A stretch of DNA of 64,000 nt from Thalassospira sp. ER-Se-21-Dark (lineage in GTDB: Bacteria > Pseudomonadota > Alphaproteobacteria > Rhodospirillales > Thalassospiraceae): assembly GCF_017922435.1 (NCBI RefSeq), contig NZ_VDEZ01000007.1, forward strand, positions 1 through 64,000, given 5' to 3'. A model generated the notes under the pieces. That model made no database searches. It worked only from the letters and a program-made list of their open reading frames with translations, and was not told the origin of the DNA. The position numbers and the translations under genes are program-made. Shown piece by piece: positions 11,356-19,805 of the stretch (position 1 is the first letter of the stretch; each line of letters begins with the position of its first letter).

Positions 11356-12090
11356 GCTTGCATGCGCGGCGTACTCTCCATCGTAACCGCATGCTTCGAG
11401 CCCCGGACGCATCAGTTCTGGCGGCGGGGCATCGACAATCACCGGTTCACGGTCGGCATGGAACGGAACAATGATCTGGCGCGATAGCAGCATCAGGGTC
11501 GGCGGCGCACCAAAGACCGGCAGTTCATCGCCACGGCCATAAAACGGATCGCCGATCACCGGGTGCCCGACATGATCAAGATGCACACGCAACTGATGGG
11601 TCCGCCCGGTATGCGGGACAAGTTCCAGCCAGGTGATGTCCTTGCCGTCCGCATCCTTGCCACGGCCCAGCACGGTATATTCGGTTTTTGACGGCTGACC
11701 ATCTTCATGCACCAGCATCGTCCAGCCGCTTTCATCATTGATCTTGCCAATCGGCGCATCAATGAAACCGTGATCCTCTTCCATCGCACCGCGGACCACC
11801 GCCCAATAGGACTTGCCGATTTTCTTTTCGGTGAACAGGCGGGTGATCTTTTTTGACGATTTTGGATGACGGCACAGCAACAGACAGCCCGCCGTATCAC
11901 GGTCCAGACGGTGTGCAAGTGTCGGTTCAGGCTGAATGCCGAATTTCAGATCCGGCAGATAGGCATCAACATGAAAATAGGTTTTCGGCCCACCATGCGA
12001 GGCCAACCCGGGCGGCTTGTTCAGAACAATGATGTTGGAATCGCGGTGCAGAACATGCGCGATCAAGTCGTCTGCAATAGGATGGAGCAT
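11302..12090 (-). CDS. RluA-family RNA pseudouridine synthase
   Basis: Isomerises a uridine in rRNA or tRNA to pseudouridine. About 262 residues. The catalytic motif is HRLDRDTAGCLLL. The family's other blocks are present: IIVLNKPPGLASHGG, KSYWAVVRG and PHTGRTHQLRVHL. There is no N-terminal S4 domain, so it resembles the short RluA/TruC-like enzymes, and the target site cannot be told. The ATG at 12090 has AAAGG 8 bases upstream; an ATG at 12105 would add five residues. It has an acidic C-terminal tail and overlaps the AEC gene end to end. Confidence 0.88.
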   Translation of the reverse strand: MLHPIADDLIAHVLHRDSNIIVLNKPPGLASHGGPKTYFHVDAYLPDLKFGIQPEPTLAHRLDRDTAGCLLLCRHPKSSKKITRLFTEKKIGKSYWAVVRGAMEEDHGFIDAPIGKINDESGWTMLVHEDGQPSKTEYTVLGRGKDADGKDITWLELVPHTGRTHQLRVHLDHVGHPVIGDPFYGRGDELPVFGAPPTLMLLSRQIIVPFHADREPVIVDAPPPELMRPGLEACGYDGEYAAHASSIDAQYTGDDSDAEGGE

Positions 12091-12171
12091 GGCGTGGCCT
12101 TTCATTTCGGGTTTTGGCCCGTGAGCCCCTGCTTACCCCATCAGACCTTTGCGGGCAATGATCATGACGTT

Positions 12172-12201
12172 TGATCCGCAGATCACGCCATTGCGTAACA
12201 A
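12172..12201 (+). promoter_or_regulatory. RpoE (ECF11)-type promoter TGATCC-N18-TAACAA
   Basis: The -35 TGATCC is at 12172-12177 and the -10 TAACAA at 12196-12201, exactly 18 bases apart. This is the same architecture as the two sites flanking rpoE at 19.6-19.75 kb. Transcription would start near 12208, about 35 bases before the ATG at 12243. TGATCC as the -35 is established for the Rhodobacter sphaeroides RpoE regulon. Confidence 0.75.
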
Positions 12202-12242
12202 GAAGGGAGTATTAGTTTTTCAACCTGGCTTTGGTATCAATC

Positions 12243-13049
12243 ATGAAGACATCCATGGCATATCCGGTCAAATCGCTGTTTGGCGCCTGCGCCGTTGCGG
12301 GCGGTATCGCGCTGTCTTCCAATGCCTTTGCAGCCGACCCGCAATCATCAACGCAGCCCAACAGCACACCCATTGAGCAAGCGCGCCTTTCCGAGGCATT
12401 TGATGGCCCGGAAACGTGCCGCGAATTTGATGCGATCCAGCGATATGGCAATGAGCTTCGCTTTCAGATCCGGCGCAATGACTCCCCGGTTGGGAGCCAT
12501 GTTGTGCAGTTCAATCAGGGGCGTAATGGCCTGCAGGTGGTTGCCCAAAGCAATATCGATATCAGCTTTTTAGGGTTTAACGCCTATAGCTTTGACTATC
12601 GATCCGAAAGCCTGTGGCAAGGTGACCGTCTGGCCGCCCTTTCAGTGCGGGTAGATGATGATGGCGACAAGACAGAGGTGGTCGCCAAACCTGATGCGCA
12701 GGGCACACTCGTTGTCAGTGGCCCGGAGGGGAATCAGGCATTGCCAAGCGGGATTTTCCCGACCGATCACTGGCATTGCGGTGTCTTGGGCAGCAAAGCG
12801 GTCCTTAATACCATTACCGGCAAGTCAAACACGGTCGATATCAGCGCGAACGAGCCGGAAACGCTGCAAACAACCAACGGCACGTTGCGCGCCACCCGTT
12901 TCACCTATGATGGCGAACTTGAAACCACCGCATGGTATGATGCCGACGGCCGCTGGGTCGGTCTTGCCTTCGAGGCACGCGACGGATCGCAGATCACATA
13001 TCGTTGCATGAATTGCGCGACGCAAACCGCGCAAAAGGATGAGGAATGA
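12243..13049 (+). CDS. Secreted protein of unknown function (DUF3108/DUF6134-like)
   Basis: 268 residues from ATG 12243. It has a signal peptide, KSLFGACAVAGGIALSS, with a likely cut after NAFA. The rest looks like an all-beta periplasmic domain: repeated short strands, FQIRRNDSPVGSHVVQF near the start, SFDYRSESLWQGDRL in the middle, and a C-terminal CMNC pair. The pattern resembles DUF6134/DUF3108 proteins, but I cannot name a function. First gene of a three-gene operon under an RpoE-type promoter; its last 4 bases overlap the SDR gene. In the island it is probably an envelope component of the oxidative-stress response. Confidence 0.6.
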   Translation: MKTSMAYPVKSLFGACAVAGGIALSSNAFAADPQSSTQPNSTPIEQARLSEAFDGPETCREFDAIQRYGNELRFQIRRNDSPVGSHVVQFNQGRNGLQVVAQSNIDISFLGFNAYSFDYRSESLWQGDRLAALSVRVDDDGDKTEVVAKPDAQGTLVVSGPEGNQALPSGIFPTDHWHCGVLGSKAVLNTITGKSNTVDISANEPETLQTTNGTLRATRFTYDGELETTAWYDADGRWVGLAFEARDGSQITYRCMNCATQTAQKDEE

Positions 13050-13807
13050 AAAAGCAGTTCCAGACCATCTGGATTATCGGGGCGTCTTCAGGGATCGGTG
13101 CAGCATTGGCACGCAAACTCCATGAAAACCCGACATCCTCCGCGCAAAAAATCATCATTTCGGCGCGAAATTCCGACAAACTCGATGAACTTGCGGCAGA
13201 AATGCCGGGTTTAACCCCTGTACCGGTCGATATTACCGATACAAATGCGGTAAATGGTGCGATTGCCAAGGTCGAAAAGCAGTTTGGCCTGCCTGACCTG
13301 GTTGTTTTGGCAGCTGGTATCTATTCCCCGATGAAGCTGAGTGCGTTTTCGGCCGCCACCATCCGCAGTCACGTCGATACCAATTACATGGGCATCGTCA
13401 ATTGCCTGGAACCGCTTTTGAACAAGATGCGCGCACGCAAATCTGGTGAGATTGCCGTTATGGCGTCGGTGGCAGGTTACCGCGGCCTGCCCAATGCCGC
13501 GGCCTACGGCCCGACAAAAGCCGCCCTGATCAATCTGTGTGAATCGCTGCATACCGAACTGAGCGGCAGTGGCGTTTTGCTGCGCGTGATCAATCCGGGA
13601 TTTGTTAAAACACGGCTGACCGACAAGAACGATTTTGAAATGCCCTATCTGCTCGAACCGGAACAGGCCGCCGATTACATCTATCGCGGGCTTTGCGGCA
13701 GTGACAAATTCGAGATTGCCTTCCCGCCCCCATTTGTGCGGCAATTGAAGCTGACCCAAATTCTGCCGTATCCGATTTTCTTCAAACTGATGCGTAAGCT
13801 GCTTTGA
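13046..13807 (+). CDS. Short-chain dehydrogenase/reductase (SDR)
   Basis: NAD(P)-dependent oxidoreductase of unknown substrate. 253 residues, a classical SDR. The cofactor motif GASSGIG lies at residues 12-18 and the catalytic YGPTK has Tyr and Lys in place, with the serine in MASVAGY. NPGFVKTRLT follows. The C-terminus ends in a hydrophobic LPYPIFFKLMRKLL that may touch the membrane. The start overlaps the preceding gene by 4 bases and the stop lies 2 bases before the NTF2-like gene. SDR genes next to cyclopropane-synthase and DUF1365 genes recur in light- and singlet-oxygen-responsive clusters of other proteobacteria (from memory). Confidence 0.88.
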   Translation: MKKQFQTIWIIGASSGIGAALARKLHENPTSSAQKIIISARNSDKLDELAAEMPGLTPVPVDITDTNAVNGAIAKVEKQFGLPDLVVLAAGIYSPMKLSAFSAATIRSHVDTNYMGIVNCLEPLLNKMRARKSGEIAVMASVAGYRGLPNAAAYGPTKAALINLCESLHTELSGSGVLLRVINPGFVKTRLTDKNDFEMPYLLEPEQAADYIYRGLCGSDKFEIAFPPPFVRQLKLTQILPYPIFFKLMRKLL

Positions 13808-13809
13808 TC

Positions 13810-14256
13810 ATGAACGACATCACCGACGCCAAGCGCCAGTTGCTGGCAACTTACGCAGACTATTACGAGAAACTGTCGCTTGAGACTGTTGATCAGTTAA
13901 AGGATCTGGTGACAGACGATTTCGTCTTTTGCGACCCGTTCACGACCGTCAGGGGCCCAGACGCCGTTTGTGCCTATCTGGCCAAGGCGTTTACCGATGC
14001 GGATCATCCGTGCTTTATCGTCACTCACCGTGCGATCGATCGGGATCGCGGTTTTTTACGCTGGCGCTTTAGTGCGCGGGTAAAGGTGATCGGCAACTGG
14101 GAATTTACCGGCATGTCAGAGGTGACGTTTAACGACGATGGCACGCGCCTGGCATCGCATTTTGATCACTGGGATTCCGGCCAGAACTTCTATGCCAAAA
14201 TCCCGGTACTGCGCTGGTTTATTCAGCGGCTTGCGCGACGCGTTGGGTCTTTGTGA
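13810..14256 (+). CDS. NTF2-like / SnoaL-fold protein
   Basis: 148 residues with the pattern of a nuclear-transport-factor-2-like cone fold: helix ATYADYYEKLSLETVDQL, the strand DDFVFCDPFTTVRGPDAV, and the strands GFLRWRFSARV and NWEFTGMSEVTF. Such domains bind small hydrophobic ligands or act as isomerases; no specific activity can be given. The ATG at 13810 is preferred over the TTG at 13804. The gene follows the SDR gene with a 2-base gap and ends in a 38-base convergent overlap with the DUF3833 gene. Confidence 0.75.
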   Translation: MNDITDAKRQLLATYADYYEKLSLETVDQLKDLVTDDFVFCDPFTTVRGPDAVCAYLAKAFTDADHPCFIVTHRAIDRDRGFLRWRFSARVKVIGNWEFTGMSEVTFNDDGTRLASHFDHWDSGQNFYAKIPVLRWFIQRLARRVGSL

Positions 14257-14767
14257 AAAACAGCGTTACTTCGCCGATCTCAAAGCCCCATTTCTTGACC
14301 CGTGCCCGGTTGACCAGAACTCCATCTGGCTGCAGGAACATCCAGTCGTCGAACGTCACACGCCAGGCGCCATCACCGACCTTAAGATCCATATCATAAG
14401 ACCAGTTCAGGGCATTGCCGTACTGACTGCCAATTGCCTTGCCAACGATATCGTCAGCAAGCCCTTCGTAGCTGTGTTCGTCGGTTTTGCTGATTTTCCA
14501 GACACGGCGATCTGTTTCGCCGTCGTCATAGATAAAGTCTTCTTCAAGTGTCAGAACACCATCTTCAACGGTTCCCGTTATTTCGACGGTGAACTGACGA
14601 CGCAGGGTTCCGAAACGATCTTCGAAAATTCCCCAAGCCCGGCTGTCGCCTTCGAAATAGTCAAACACGTCGAAGCGGGGTTCTTTTTGCGCAAAATCCT
14701 GCGGTTTCATCGACCCACATCCGGCTAATAGTACCAAAACAAACAGCGCCATGAAGTTCCGCAGCAT
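14219..14767 (-). CDS. DUF3833 family lipoprotein
   Basis: 182 residues. The N-terminus FMALFVLVLLAGC is a lipoprotein signal with lipobox LAGC, cysteine at residue 17. The mature part opens PRFDVFDYFEGDSRAWGIFEDRFG and continues with beta strands such as WSYDMDLKVGDGAWRVTFDDWMFL, the DUF3833 pattern. The function is unknown; the family is typically found beside cyclopropane-fatty-acid-synthase-like genes. It is the last gene of the operon from 19581, 30 bases after the MFS gene, with no terminator between. Confidence 0.8.
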   Translation of the reverse strand: MLRNFMALFVLVLLAGCGSMKPQDFAQKEPRFDVFDYFEGDSRAWGIFEDRFGTLRRQFTVEITGTVEDGVLTLEEDFIYDDGETDRRVWKISKTDEHSYEGLADDIVGKAIGSQYGNALNWSYDMDLKVGDGAWRVTFDDWMFLQPDGVLVNRARVKKWGFEIGEVTLFFTKTQRVAQAAE

Positions 14768-14797
14768 CGATTTTCTCCTGTCCTGACAATCCCAAGA

Positions 14798-16138
14798 TCA
14801 ATCATTGCGGCGTGAAAGGCGCCGACGAATGGCAACCTGATGCGTGCTGTCCAACGGAAAGCGCCACATCATCCCGATTGCTCCTGCCTTCAATACGATG
14901 GGGATCACCGCATAGATCAAAACCAGCACAACCAATGCGCCAGTTTTTTCGTCTCCGCCGTCGGTCAGGCCAAATGCCCCCAATATCGGAAAGGCAATCC
15001 CGGCGGCAAGCGCCATGGCAAGCTTGTTGGTCATGTTCCAAAGGGCAAATAAAAGGCCTGTGCGTCGCACGCCAAACCGGTAACGATCCCAGTCATCGAC
15101 ATCGGCCTGAATGGCGGGTGGCAAAGCCAGATCCGCGCCCAGTGCCGCCCCGGTAACAAGGCATATGACCGCAAAGGCACCGAAATCCCCGGCATCAAGG
15201 ATCGGCACAAACGCAAAGGCGACAATCGCCATCACCATGGCAAAACACCAGACGCGGTGCTTGCCAATGCGGCCGGCCATCACAACCCAAAGCGGAATGG
15301 CAATGATCGCCGCGGCAAAATAAAGCAGGATCAGGATGTTTTCGCTGTCCTGATCAAGTTCGAGGTAATAGCGCACAAATAACGGAAAACACACGGCCGG
15401 CAATCCAGCCGCCAGACCATTGATCATCCATGCCGCAAGCAGACGCAAGAAAAGACCATTGTCACGCAGGCTTCGGGCACTAAGGTGCAAAGTGGCCCAA
15501 AGGTTTCCTCTGCCAAATCTCGCTCGGCTAGTGCGTTTATGTTGCGCAACCGGATCGGGTACTTTCCAGACCAGAAGGGCAACAAATACAGCGCCCAGCG
15601 TCAATGTCACGGTGGCAAGGGTTTGAATTTCGGCTGCGCGATCCGGCGCATTGATCAGCACCGGAATGGCCCCGGCCAATACAATCCCGATCAAGCCCGC
15701 CCCTTCACGAAGGGCGGTAAGCGTTGTGCGTTTTTTGTAATCGCCCGAAAGGTCCGCCCCCCAGGCAAGATAGGGCACCTGAAACATCGTCCAGCCCAGG
15801 AACAGCACACTTGCCCAGACAAGGAGATATGTCGCGCTCGGTTGGGATGGCGGGCTGAACAGATACCAAAGCCCGATACCGGCAATCACCGCCCCGGCAC
15901 CGGTCCAGATTTTGCGATTGCCGGTCTTGTCGGAAAGCCAGCCAACCACGGGGTCCGTCAGCATATCGATCATGCGGACCAGCAACAAAACCACACCCGT
16001 GATCGCCAACCCAAGGCCAAGATCATCGCCATAATAGCTAGGCAACAACACATAGGCCGGGATGGTCGGCACAGCTGCTGCCATCGCCGGAAGCGCATAG
16101 AGAACCGAAATACGGGTGGGGTATTCAGCCTGTCGCAT
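14798..16138 (-). CDS. MFS carrier of the GPH/MelB type
   Basis: 446 residues with 12 predicted helices. Conserved features of the glycoside-pentoside-hexuronide cation symporter type: the first cytoplasmic loop DMLTDPVVGWLSDKTGNRK and WTMFQVPYLAWGADLS. In this cluster a sugar substrate is doubtful, since related carriers beside lipid-methyltransferase genes may handle a lipid or its precursor. The start overlaps the end of the methyltransferase gene by 14 bases, suggesting translational coupling. Confidence 0.85.
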   Translation of the reverse strand: MRQAEYPTRISVLYALPAMAAAVPTIPAYVLLPSYYGDDLGLGLAITGVVLLLVRMIDMLTDPVVGWLSDKTGNRKIWTGAGAVIAGIGLWYLFSPPSQPSATYLLVWASVLFLGWTMFQVPYLAWGADLSGDYKKRTTLTALREGAGLIGIVLAGAIPVLINAPDRAAEIQTLATVTLTLGAVFVALLVWKVPDPVAQHKRTSRARFGRGNLWATLHLSARSLRDNGLFLRLLAAWMINGLAAGLPAVCFPLFVRYYLELDQDSENILILLYFAAAIIAIPLWVVMAGRIGKHRVWCFAMVMAIVAFAFVPILDAGDFGAFAVICLVTGAALGADLALPPAIQADVDDWDRYRFGVRRTGLLFALWNMTNKLAMALAAGIAFPILGAFGLTDGGDEKTGALVVLVLIYAVIPIVLKAGAIGMMWRFPLDSTHQVAIRRRLSRRND

Positions 16139-17402
16139 TTTCGCGATGTTCGATCACGAACAGCCCGACATCGATGGAGCCCTGATCAAATCCGGTTTCG
16201 CAGTAGGCAAGGTAGTATTCCCACATGCGTTTGAAACGCAGATCAAATCCCTGCTTGGCAATGCCATCCCAGGCATGCTGGAAGCTGCGCTGCCATTCGG
16301 CCAGTGTGCGGGCATAGGATTTGCCGAAGAATTCCGAATGACGCAGCTCAAGCCCGGCGGCATTGACCGCTGCTGACAGCGCGGTTGGCGATGGCAACAT
16401 GCCACCCGGGAAGATGTAGCGTTGAATGAAATCCGCCCCGCGGCGATAGGTTTCAAACCGGTCATCAGCAATCGTGATGATTTGCAATACCGCCTTGCCG
16501 CCCGGTTTCAGGCGTTTGCGGATCATCTCGAAATAGGTTGGCCAGTGTTCTTCACCGACCGCCTCGAACATTTCGATCGAGACGATCTTGTCGTACTGAC
16601 CTTGTTCATGGCGGTAATCGCGCAGAACGATATCGGTGCGGTCGCTAAGTCCCTGCATCAAAAGGCGTTCACGTGCAAAGGCGTGCTGTTCATTGGACAG
16701 GGTCAGACCAGTGACATTGCAACGATACTTGCCGGCTGCAAGTTCGGCAAAGCCGCCCCAGCCGCATCCGACTTCCAGTACATCTTCACCTGATTTAAGG
16801 TCGGCAAGTTCGCAAATACGTTCATATTTTGCAGATTGCGCCGCATCCAGGGTCATGTCGGGCGCATTATACAGGCCCGATGAATAGGTCATGCTGGGAT
16901 CAAGCCACGCTCGATAGAAATCATTGCCGAGGTCATAGTGATAGGCAATGTTGCGCTTTGATCCTTCAAGCGTATTGGCGTTGCGCAGATGTCCGATCCG
17001 CGCCACCGTACGTGCCAGAAATCCTGCAGCCAGACGGGCCCGCACGATCGTTTCATTGTGCATGGCAAAGTGCATCAGATGCGTCAGATCAGGGCTGCTC
17101 CAACTGCCATCCATATAGGCCTCGGCAAAGGCAACATCCCCGCCCGTTGCCAGTTTTCGGATTGCCTGCCAGTCGTGGATATGGATGGCCGCGCGCAGAT
17201 TGGTTTCATGTTCGCCGGAAAAATGCAGGGTGTCGTTATCGGGCAAAACAATGGTCAAACGACCGTAATGTAGATGCGCCAGAACGCGCTTGAGCATCGC
17301 CTTTAGAAGGCTGCGGCTGCCGGTCATGCTGCCCAGCATTGGCAGAATGCGGTCACGCAGTGAAAAGGCGGAAACGGATGCATTACGATTGCGGTTTGGC
17401 AT
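16125..17402 (-). CDS. Cyclopropane-fatty-acid-synthase family SAM methyltransferase
   Basis: Transfers a methyl or methylene from S-adenosylmethionine to a double bond of phospholipid acyl chains. 425 residues. An N-terminal lipid-binding region precedes a Rossmann methyltransferase: NIAYHYDLGNDFYRAWLDPSMTYS, the SAM-binding motif VLEVGCGWGGFAELAA, and SIEMFEAVGEEHW with the acidic active-site residue. RRGADFIQRYIFPGG is also typical. Its partners DUF1365 and the FAD oxidoreductase are in the same operon. In R. sphaeroides related enzymes under RpoE control take part in methylated furan fatty-acid synthesis, so the product could be a methylated or furan lipid rather than a simple cyclopropane. 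Confidence 0.9.
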   Translation of the reverse strand: MPNRNRNASVSAFSLRDRILPMLGSMTGSRSLLKAMLKRVLAHLHYGRLTIVLPDNDTLHFSGEHETNLRAAIHIHDWQAIRKLATGGDVAFAEAYMDGSWSSPDLTHLMHFAMHNETIVRARLAAGFLARTVARIGHLRNANTLEGSKRNIAYHYDLGNDFYRAWLDPSMTYSSGLYNAPDMTLDAAQSAKYERICELADLKSGEDVLEVGCGWGGFAELAAGKYRCNVTGLTLSNEQHAFARERLLMQGLSDRTDIVLRDYRHEQGQYDKIVSIEMFEAVGEEHWPTYFEMIRKRLKPGGKAVLQIITIADDRFETYRRGADFIQRYIFPGGMLPSPTALSAAVNAAGLELRHSEFFGKSYARTLAEWQRSFQHAWDGIAKQGFDLRFKRMWEYYLAYCETGFDQGSIDVGLFVIEHRENATG

Positions 17403-17407
17403 TGTTT

Positions 17408-18241
17408 TTATCTCTTCCCTGATTGGGCCGCTGCTGTCCCGGCTTCCAGCACATAGGTTACAGGCTGCTCTGGCGGTGCTGGTCGTTTATGGAATGTCAT
17501 ACCCTTGCGCCAAAGATGGAGCGCCTCCCAGTGGATACCTGCCACGACCTTTAGGGTCATCAGCGGGTATCGAATGAACGCTCCTAAAAGTTTACGGTCG
17601 GAAAGTTCGGTTCGATCACCGACAAAGGCAGCATTCAAAAACAGACCTTTTGCGTCGGTTTCGCGAATGGCAACCGCGACATTTTCATCGGGCATGCGAA
17701 TGCGGAAATGATAGTCCGCGACCATGTCGATAAAGGGTGAGACGTAAAAACCCTTCGCACAGGACTGTCGCAGCACGTTCTTGTCATCAAGTGCGCCTTC
17801 GCTGACCGGGATCAGGTAACTGTGCCGATCCCCGAAGGTGTTCGAGACCTCATACAGAACAGCACCCACCGATCCGTCAGCACGGTGGCAGAAATAAACC
17901 GAGAGCGGATTGAACACAAAACCAAGCAAGCGCGGATAGCACAGAAGCCGGATCTTGTCCGCGCAGTCACCAAGCCCGTGATCACTCAGAATTGCCTCCA
18001 ACCGGGTGCGCAAATCGGTGGCGCCCCCGTCGGCGTGATCGCGGTCATGGAATGAAAACAGGTTAAAGCGATTGCGACTGAACAGTTTCAGCTTGGCGGC
18101 AAGACCATCAATCTCGTCCAGATCAAGCAGGAAGGAAAACACCCGATAACGCAGCTTGTGCTTTTTCGGACGCAAACGATGATGCGTGACCACACCTTCA
18201 AACAGGGCCGATGCCGGTTTTGTCGCAACAGGACGTGTCAT
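17408..18241 (-). CDS. DUF1365 family protein
   Basis: 277 residues. It begins ALFEGVVTHHRLRPKKHKLRYRVF, the characteristic DUF1365 opening, and contains LCYPRLLGFVFNPLSVYFC, VSNTFGDRHSYL and SPFIDMVADYHFRI. The biochemical role is not established; the family almost always sits between an FAD-binding amine-oxidase-like protein and a cyclopropane-synthase-like enzyme, as here. It overlaps the FAD gene by 4 bases and is 5 bases before the methyltransferase gene. It is likely cytoplasmic or peripheral, with no signal peptide. Confidence 0.88.
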   Translation of the reverse strand: MTRPVATKPASALFEGVVTHHRLRPKKHKLRYRVFSFLLDLDEIDGLAAKLKLFSRNRFNLFSFHDRDHADGGATDLRTRLEAILSDHGLGDCADKIRLLCYPRLLGFVFNPLSVYFCHRADGSVGAVLYEVSNTFGDRHSYLIPVSEGALDDKNVLRQSCAKGFYVSPFIDMVADYHFRIRMPDENVAVAIRETDAKGLFLNAAFVGDRTELSDRKLLGAFIRYPLMTLKVVAGIHWEALHLWRKGMTFHKRPAPPEQPVTYVLEAGTAAAQSGKR

Positions 18242-19581
18242 GCAGCCTCGCTTGATTGCGAACGGGCTGTTTCGCCAACATGGATACGGCCGCTTTCATT
18301 TTCGACATTCCATGGGCGTCGCACATTGCCAAGGGCCTCGGCCACCGCAAGACCGGACTGGATGCCATCTTCGTGGAAGCCATAGCCAAAGTAACTGCCG
18401 CAATACCAGATATTATCGACACCCTGTATCGACCAGAGTTCCTTTTGTGCGGCCATTGCGCCCGCATCAAACAGCGGATGATCATATAGGAAGGATCTGA
18501 TCACACTGCCCTCTGCCGGATGGCGTGGCGGGTTCAAGGTCACAAAAAGCGGCTGGCCCGGATCAAGATGCTGCAGGCGGTTCATCCAGTAGGTCACGCA
18601 GACTTTCTGTTCACCGTCATGATCTTCGGCCAGATAGTTCCAGCTAGACCAGACCTTTTCGGTCTTTGGCATCAGGCTGGCGTCATTGTGCAGGATCGCC
18701 AGATTGCGTTCGTATTTGAACGCCGAAAGCAGTTCGGCAGTGCGCGGGTCGGGTGTTTCCTGCAATGCCAGCGCCTGATCACCATGGCAGGCCAGAACGA
18801 CGTGGTCATATTCTTCACGCTTGCCGTAGCGGTCCTCGACAAACGCGCCACCGGATGCGGTCTTGCCGACCTTGGCAATGGCACGATCAAGAACCACACC
18901 ACCGGAAATCTGTGCCGTCATGCGTTTCACATATTCACGGGATCCGCCAACCACGGTGCGCCATTGCGGGCGGTCCTTGATCTGCAACAGGCCGTGGTTC
19001 TGACAGAACCGCACGAACGCCGCCAGAGGATAGGCCATCATGGTATCAACCGGCGTTGACCAGATGGCCGCCCCCATCGGAAGCAGATGGTCATTAGTAA
19101 AGGATTTGGAATAGCCATTGTCGCGCAGGTAATCGCCAAGGCTGATATGCTCAGCCGTGCCATCTTCAAGGCCCGCCGGGGCTTCGCGATAGAACCGCAG
19201 GATATCGCGCACCATTTTCCAGAAGCGCGGACGGAACAGGTTGCGTTTCTGGGCAAACAGGGCCGAAAGATCACCACCACCATATTCCAGGCCGCCCTCA
19301 TCCATTGAGGCCGCAAAGGACATGTCTGTCGGGGTTGTTTCAACGCCCAGATGCTCAAACAGGGCACACAGGTTGGGGTAGCATCGGGTATTATAGACAA
19401 TGAAACCGGTATCGACCGGTGTTTGCCCGGCATCAACCGTGTTGGAATGACCGCCTGCGCGATCATCCTTTTCATAAAGCGTCACGTTGTGTGACTGGCT
19501 CAGCAGCCAGGCAGCAGACAAGCCCGATATCCCAGACCCGACAACGGCGATATTGAGTTTTCCCGGGGTGACAATGTTCAT
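18238..19581 (-). CDS. FAD-dependent oxidoreductase (NAD(P)-binding / amine-oxidase type)
   Basis: 447 residues. The FAD-binding motif GSGISGLSAAWLL lies at residues 16-28, followed by YEKDDRAGGHSNTV. Downstream motifs IVYNTRCYPNLCALFEHLG, GAAIWSTPVDTMMAYP and the C-terminal GYGFHEDGIQSGLAVAEALG are typical of the family found with DUF1365. A role in oxidising or desaturating the methylated acyl chain is a reasonable inference. First gene of the five-gene minus-strand operon; the RpoE-type promoter predicts a 5' leader of about 36 bases. Confidence 0.88.
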   Translation of the reverse strand: MNIVTPGKLNIAVVGSGISGLSAAWLLSQSHNVTLYEKDDRAGGHSNTVDAGQTPVDTGFIVYNTRCYPNLCALFEHLGVETTPTDMSFAASMDEGGLEYGGGDLSALFAQKRNLFRPRFWKMVRDILRFYREAPAGLEDGTAEHISLGDYLRDNGYSKSFTNDHLLPMGAAIWSTPVDTMMAYPLAAFVRFCQNHGLLQIKDRPQWRTVVGGSREYVKRMTAQISGGVVLDRAIAKVGKTASGGAFVEDRYGKREEYDHVVLACHGDQALALQETPDPRTAELLSAFKYERNLAILHNDASLMPKTEKVWSSWNYLAEDHDGEQKVCVTYWMNRLQHLDPGQPLFVTLNPPRHPAEGSVIRSFLYDHPLFDAGAMAAQKELWSIQGVDNIWYCGSYFGYGFHEDGIQSGLAVAEALGNVRRPWNVENESGRIHVGETARSQSSEAA

Positions 19582-19624
19582 ATCGACGCGGCCCGCTTAC
19601 TGTTACTGTGTGACATTATTTATA

Positions 19625-19654
19625 TGAGTACGCGGATCTGCAATTCGCGGATCA
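19625..19654 (-). promoter_or_regulatory. RpoE-type promoter of the lipid operon, TGATCC-N18-TACTCA
   Basis: On the minus strand TGATCC (19654-19649) is followed after 18 bases by TACTCA (19630-19625), placing the start point near 19618, about 36 bases before the FAD gene. It is divergent from the rpoE promoter 70 bases away. Confidence 0.72.
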
Positions 19655-19723
19655 CTCGGATTATTTTGGATTTGTTTGCCCGAACTGATTGTAAGTGTCT
19701 GGTAGGAAACATACATTTTTATT

Positions 19724-19753
19724 TGATCCGAATGAACGCGGCCGACGTAGGAA
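19724..19753 (+). promoter_or_regulatory. RpoE autoregulatory promoter TGATCC-N18-TAGGAA
   Basis: TGATCC at 19724-19729 and TAGGAA at 19748-19753 are separated by exactly 18 bases. Transcription would start near 19760, downstream of the ATG at 19758, which favours the later start at 19806 for rpoE. Autoregulation is the rule for this sigma-factor group. Confidence 0.75.
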
Positions 19754-19805
19754 TTGCATGATGAACACAATTCTGGCGCGGCCCCAACAGGGACCTGAAA
19801 CAAAA

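Noticed and set aside
10429-12090. Frameshift or fusion between the AEC permease and pseudouridine synthase genes
   Set aside because: The two genes are on opposite strands and merely overlap at their 3' ends by 54 bases; both are full length.
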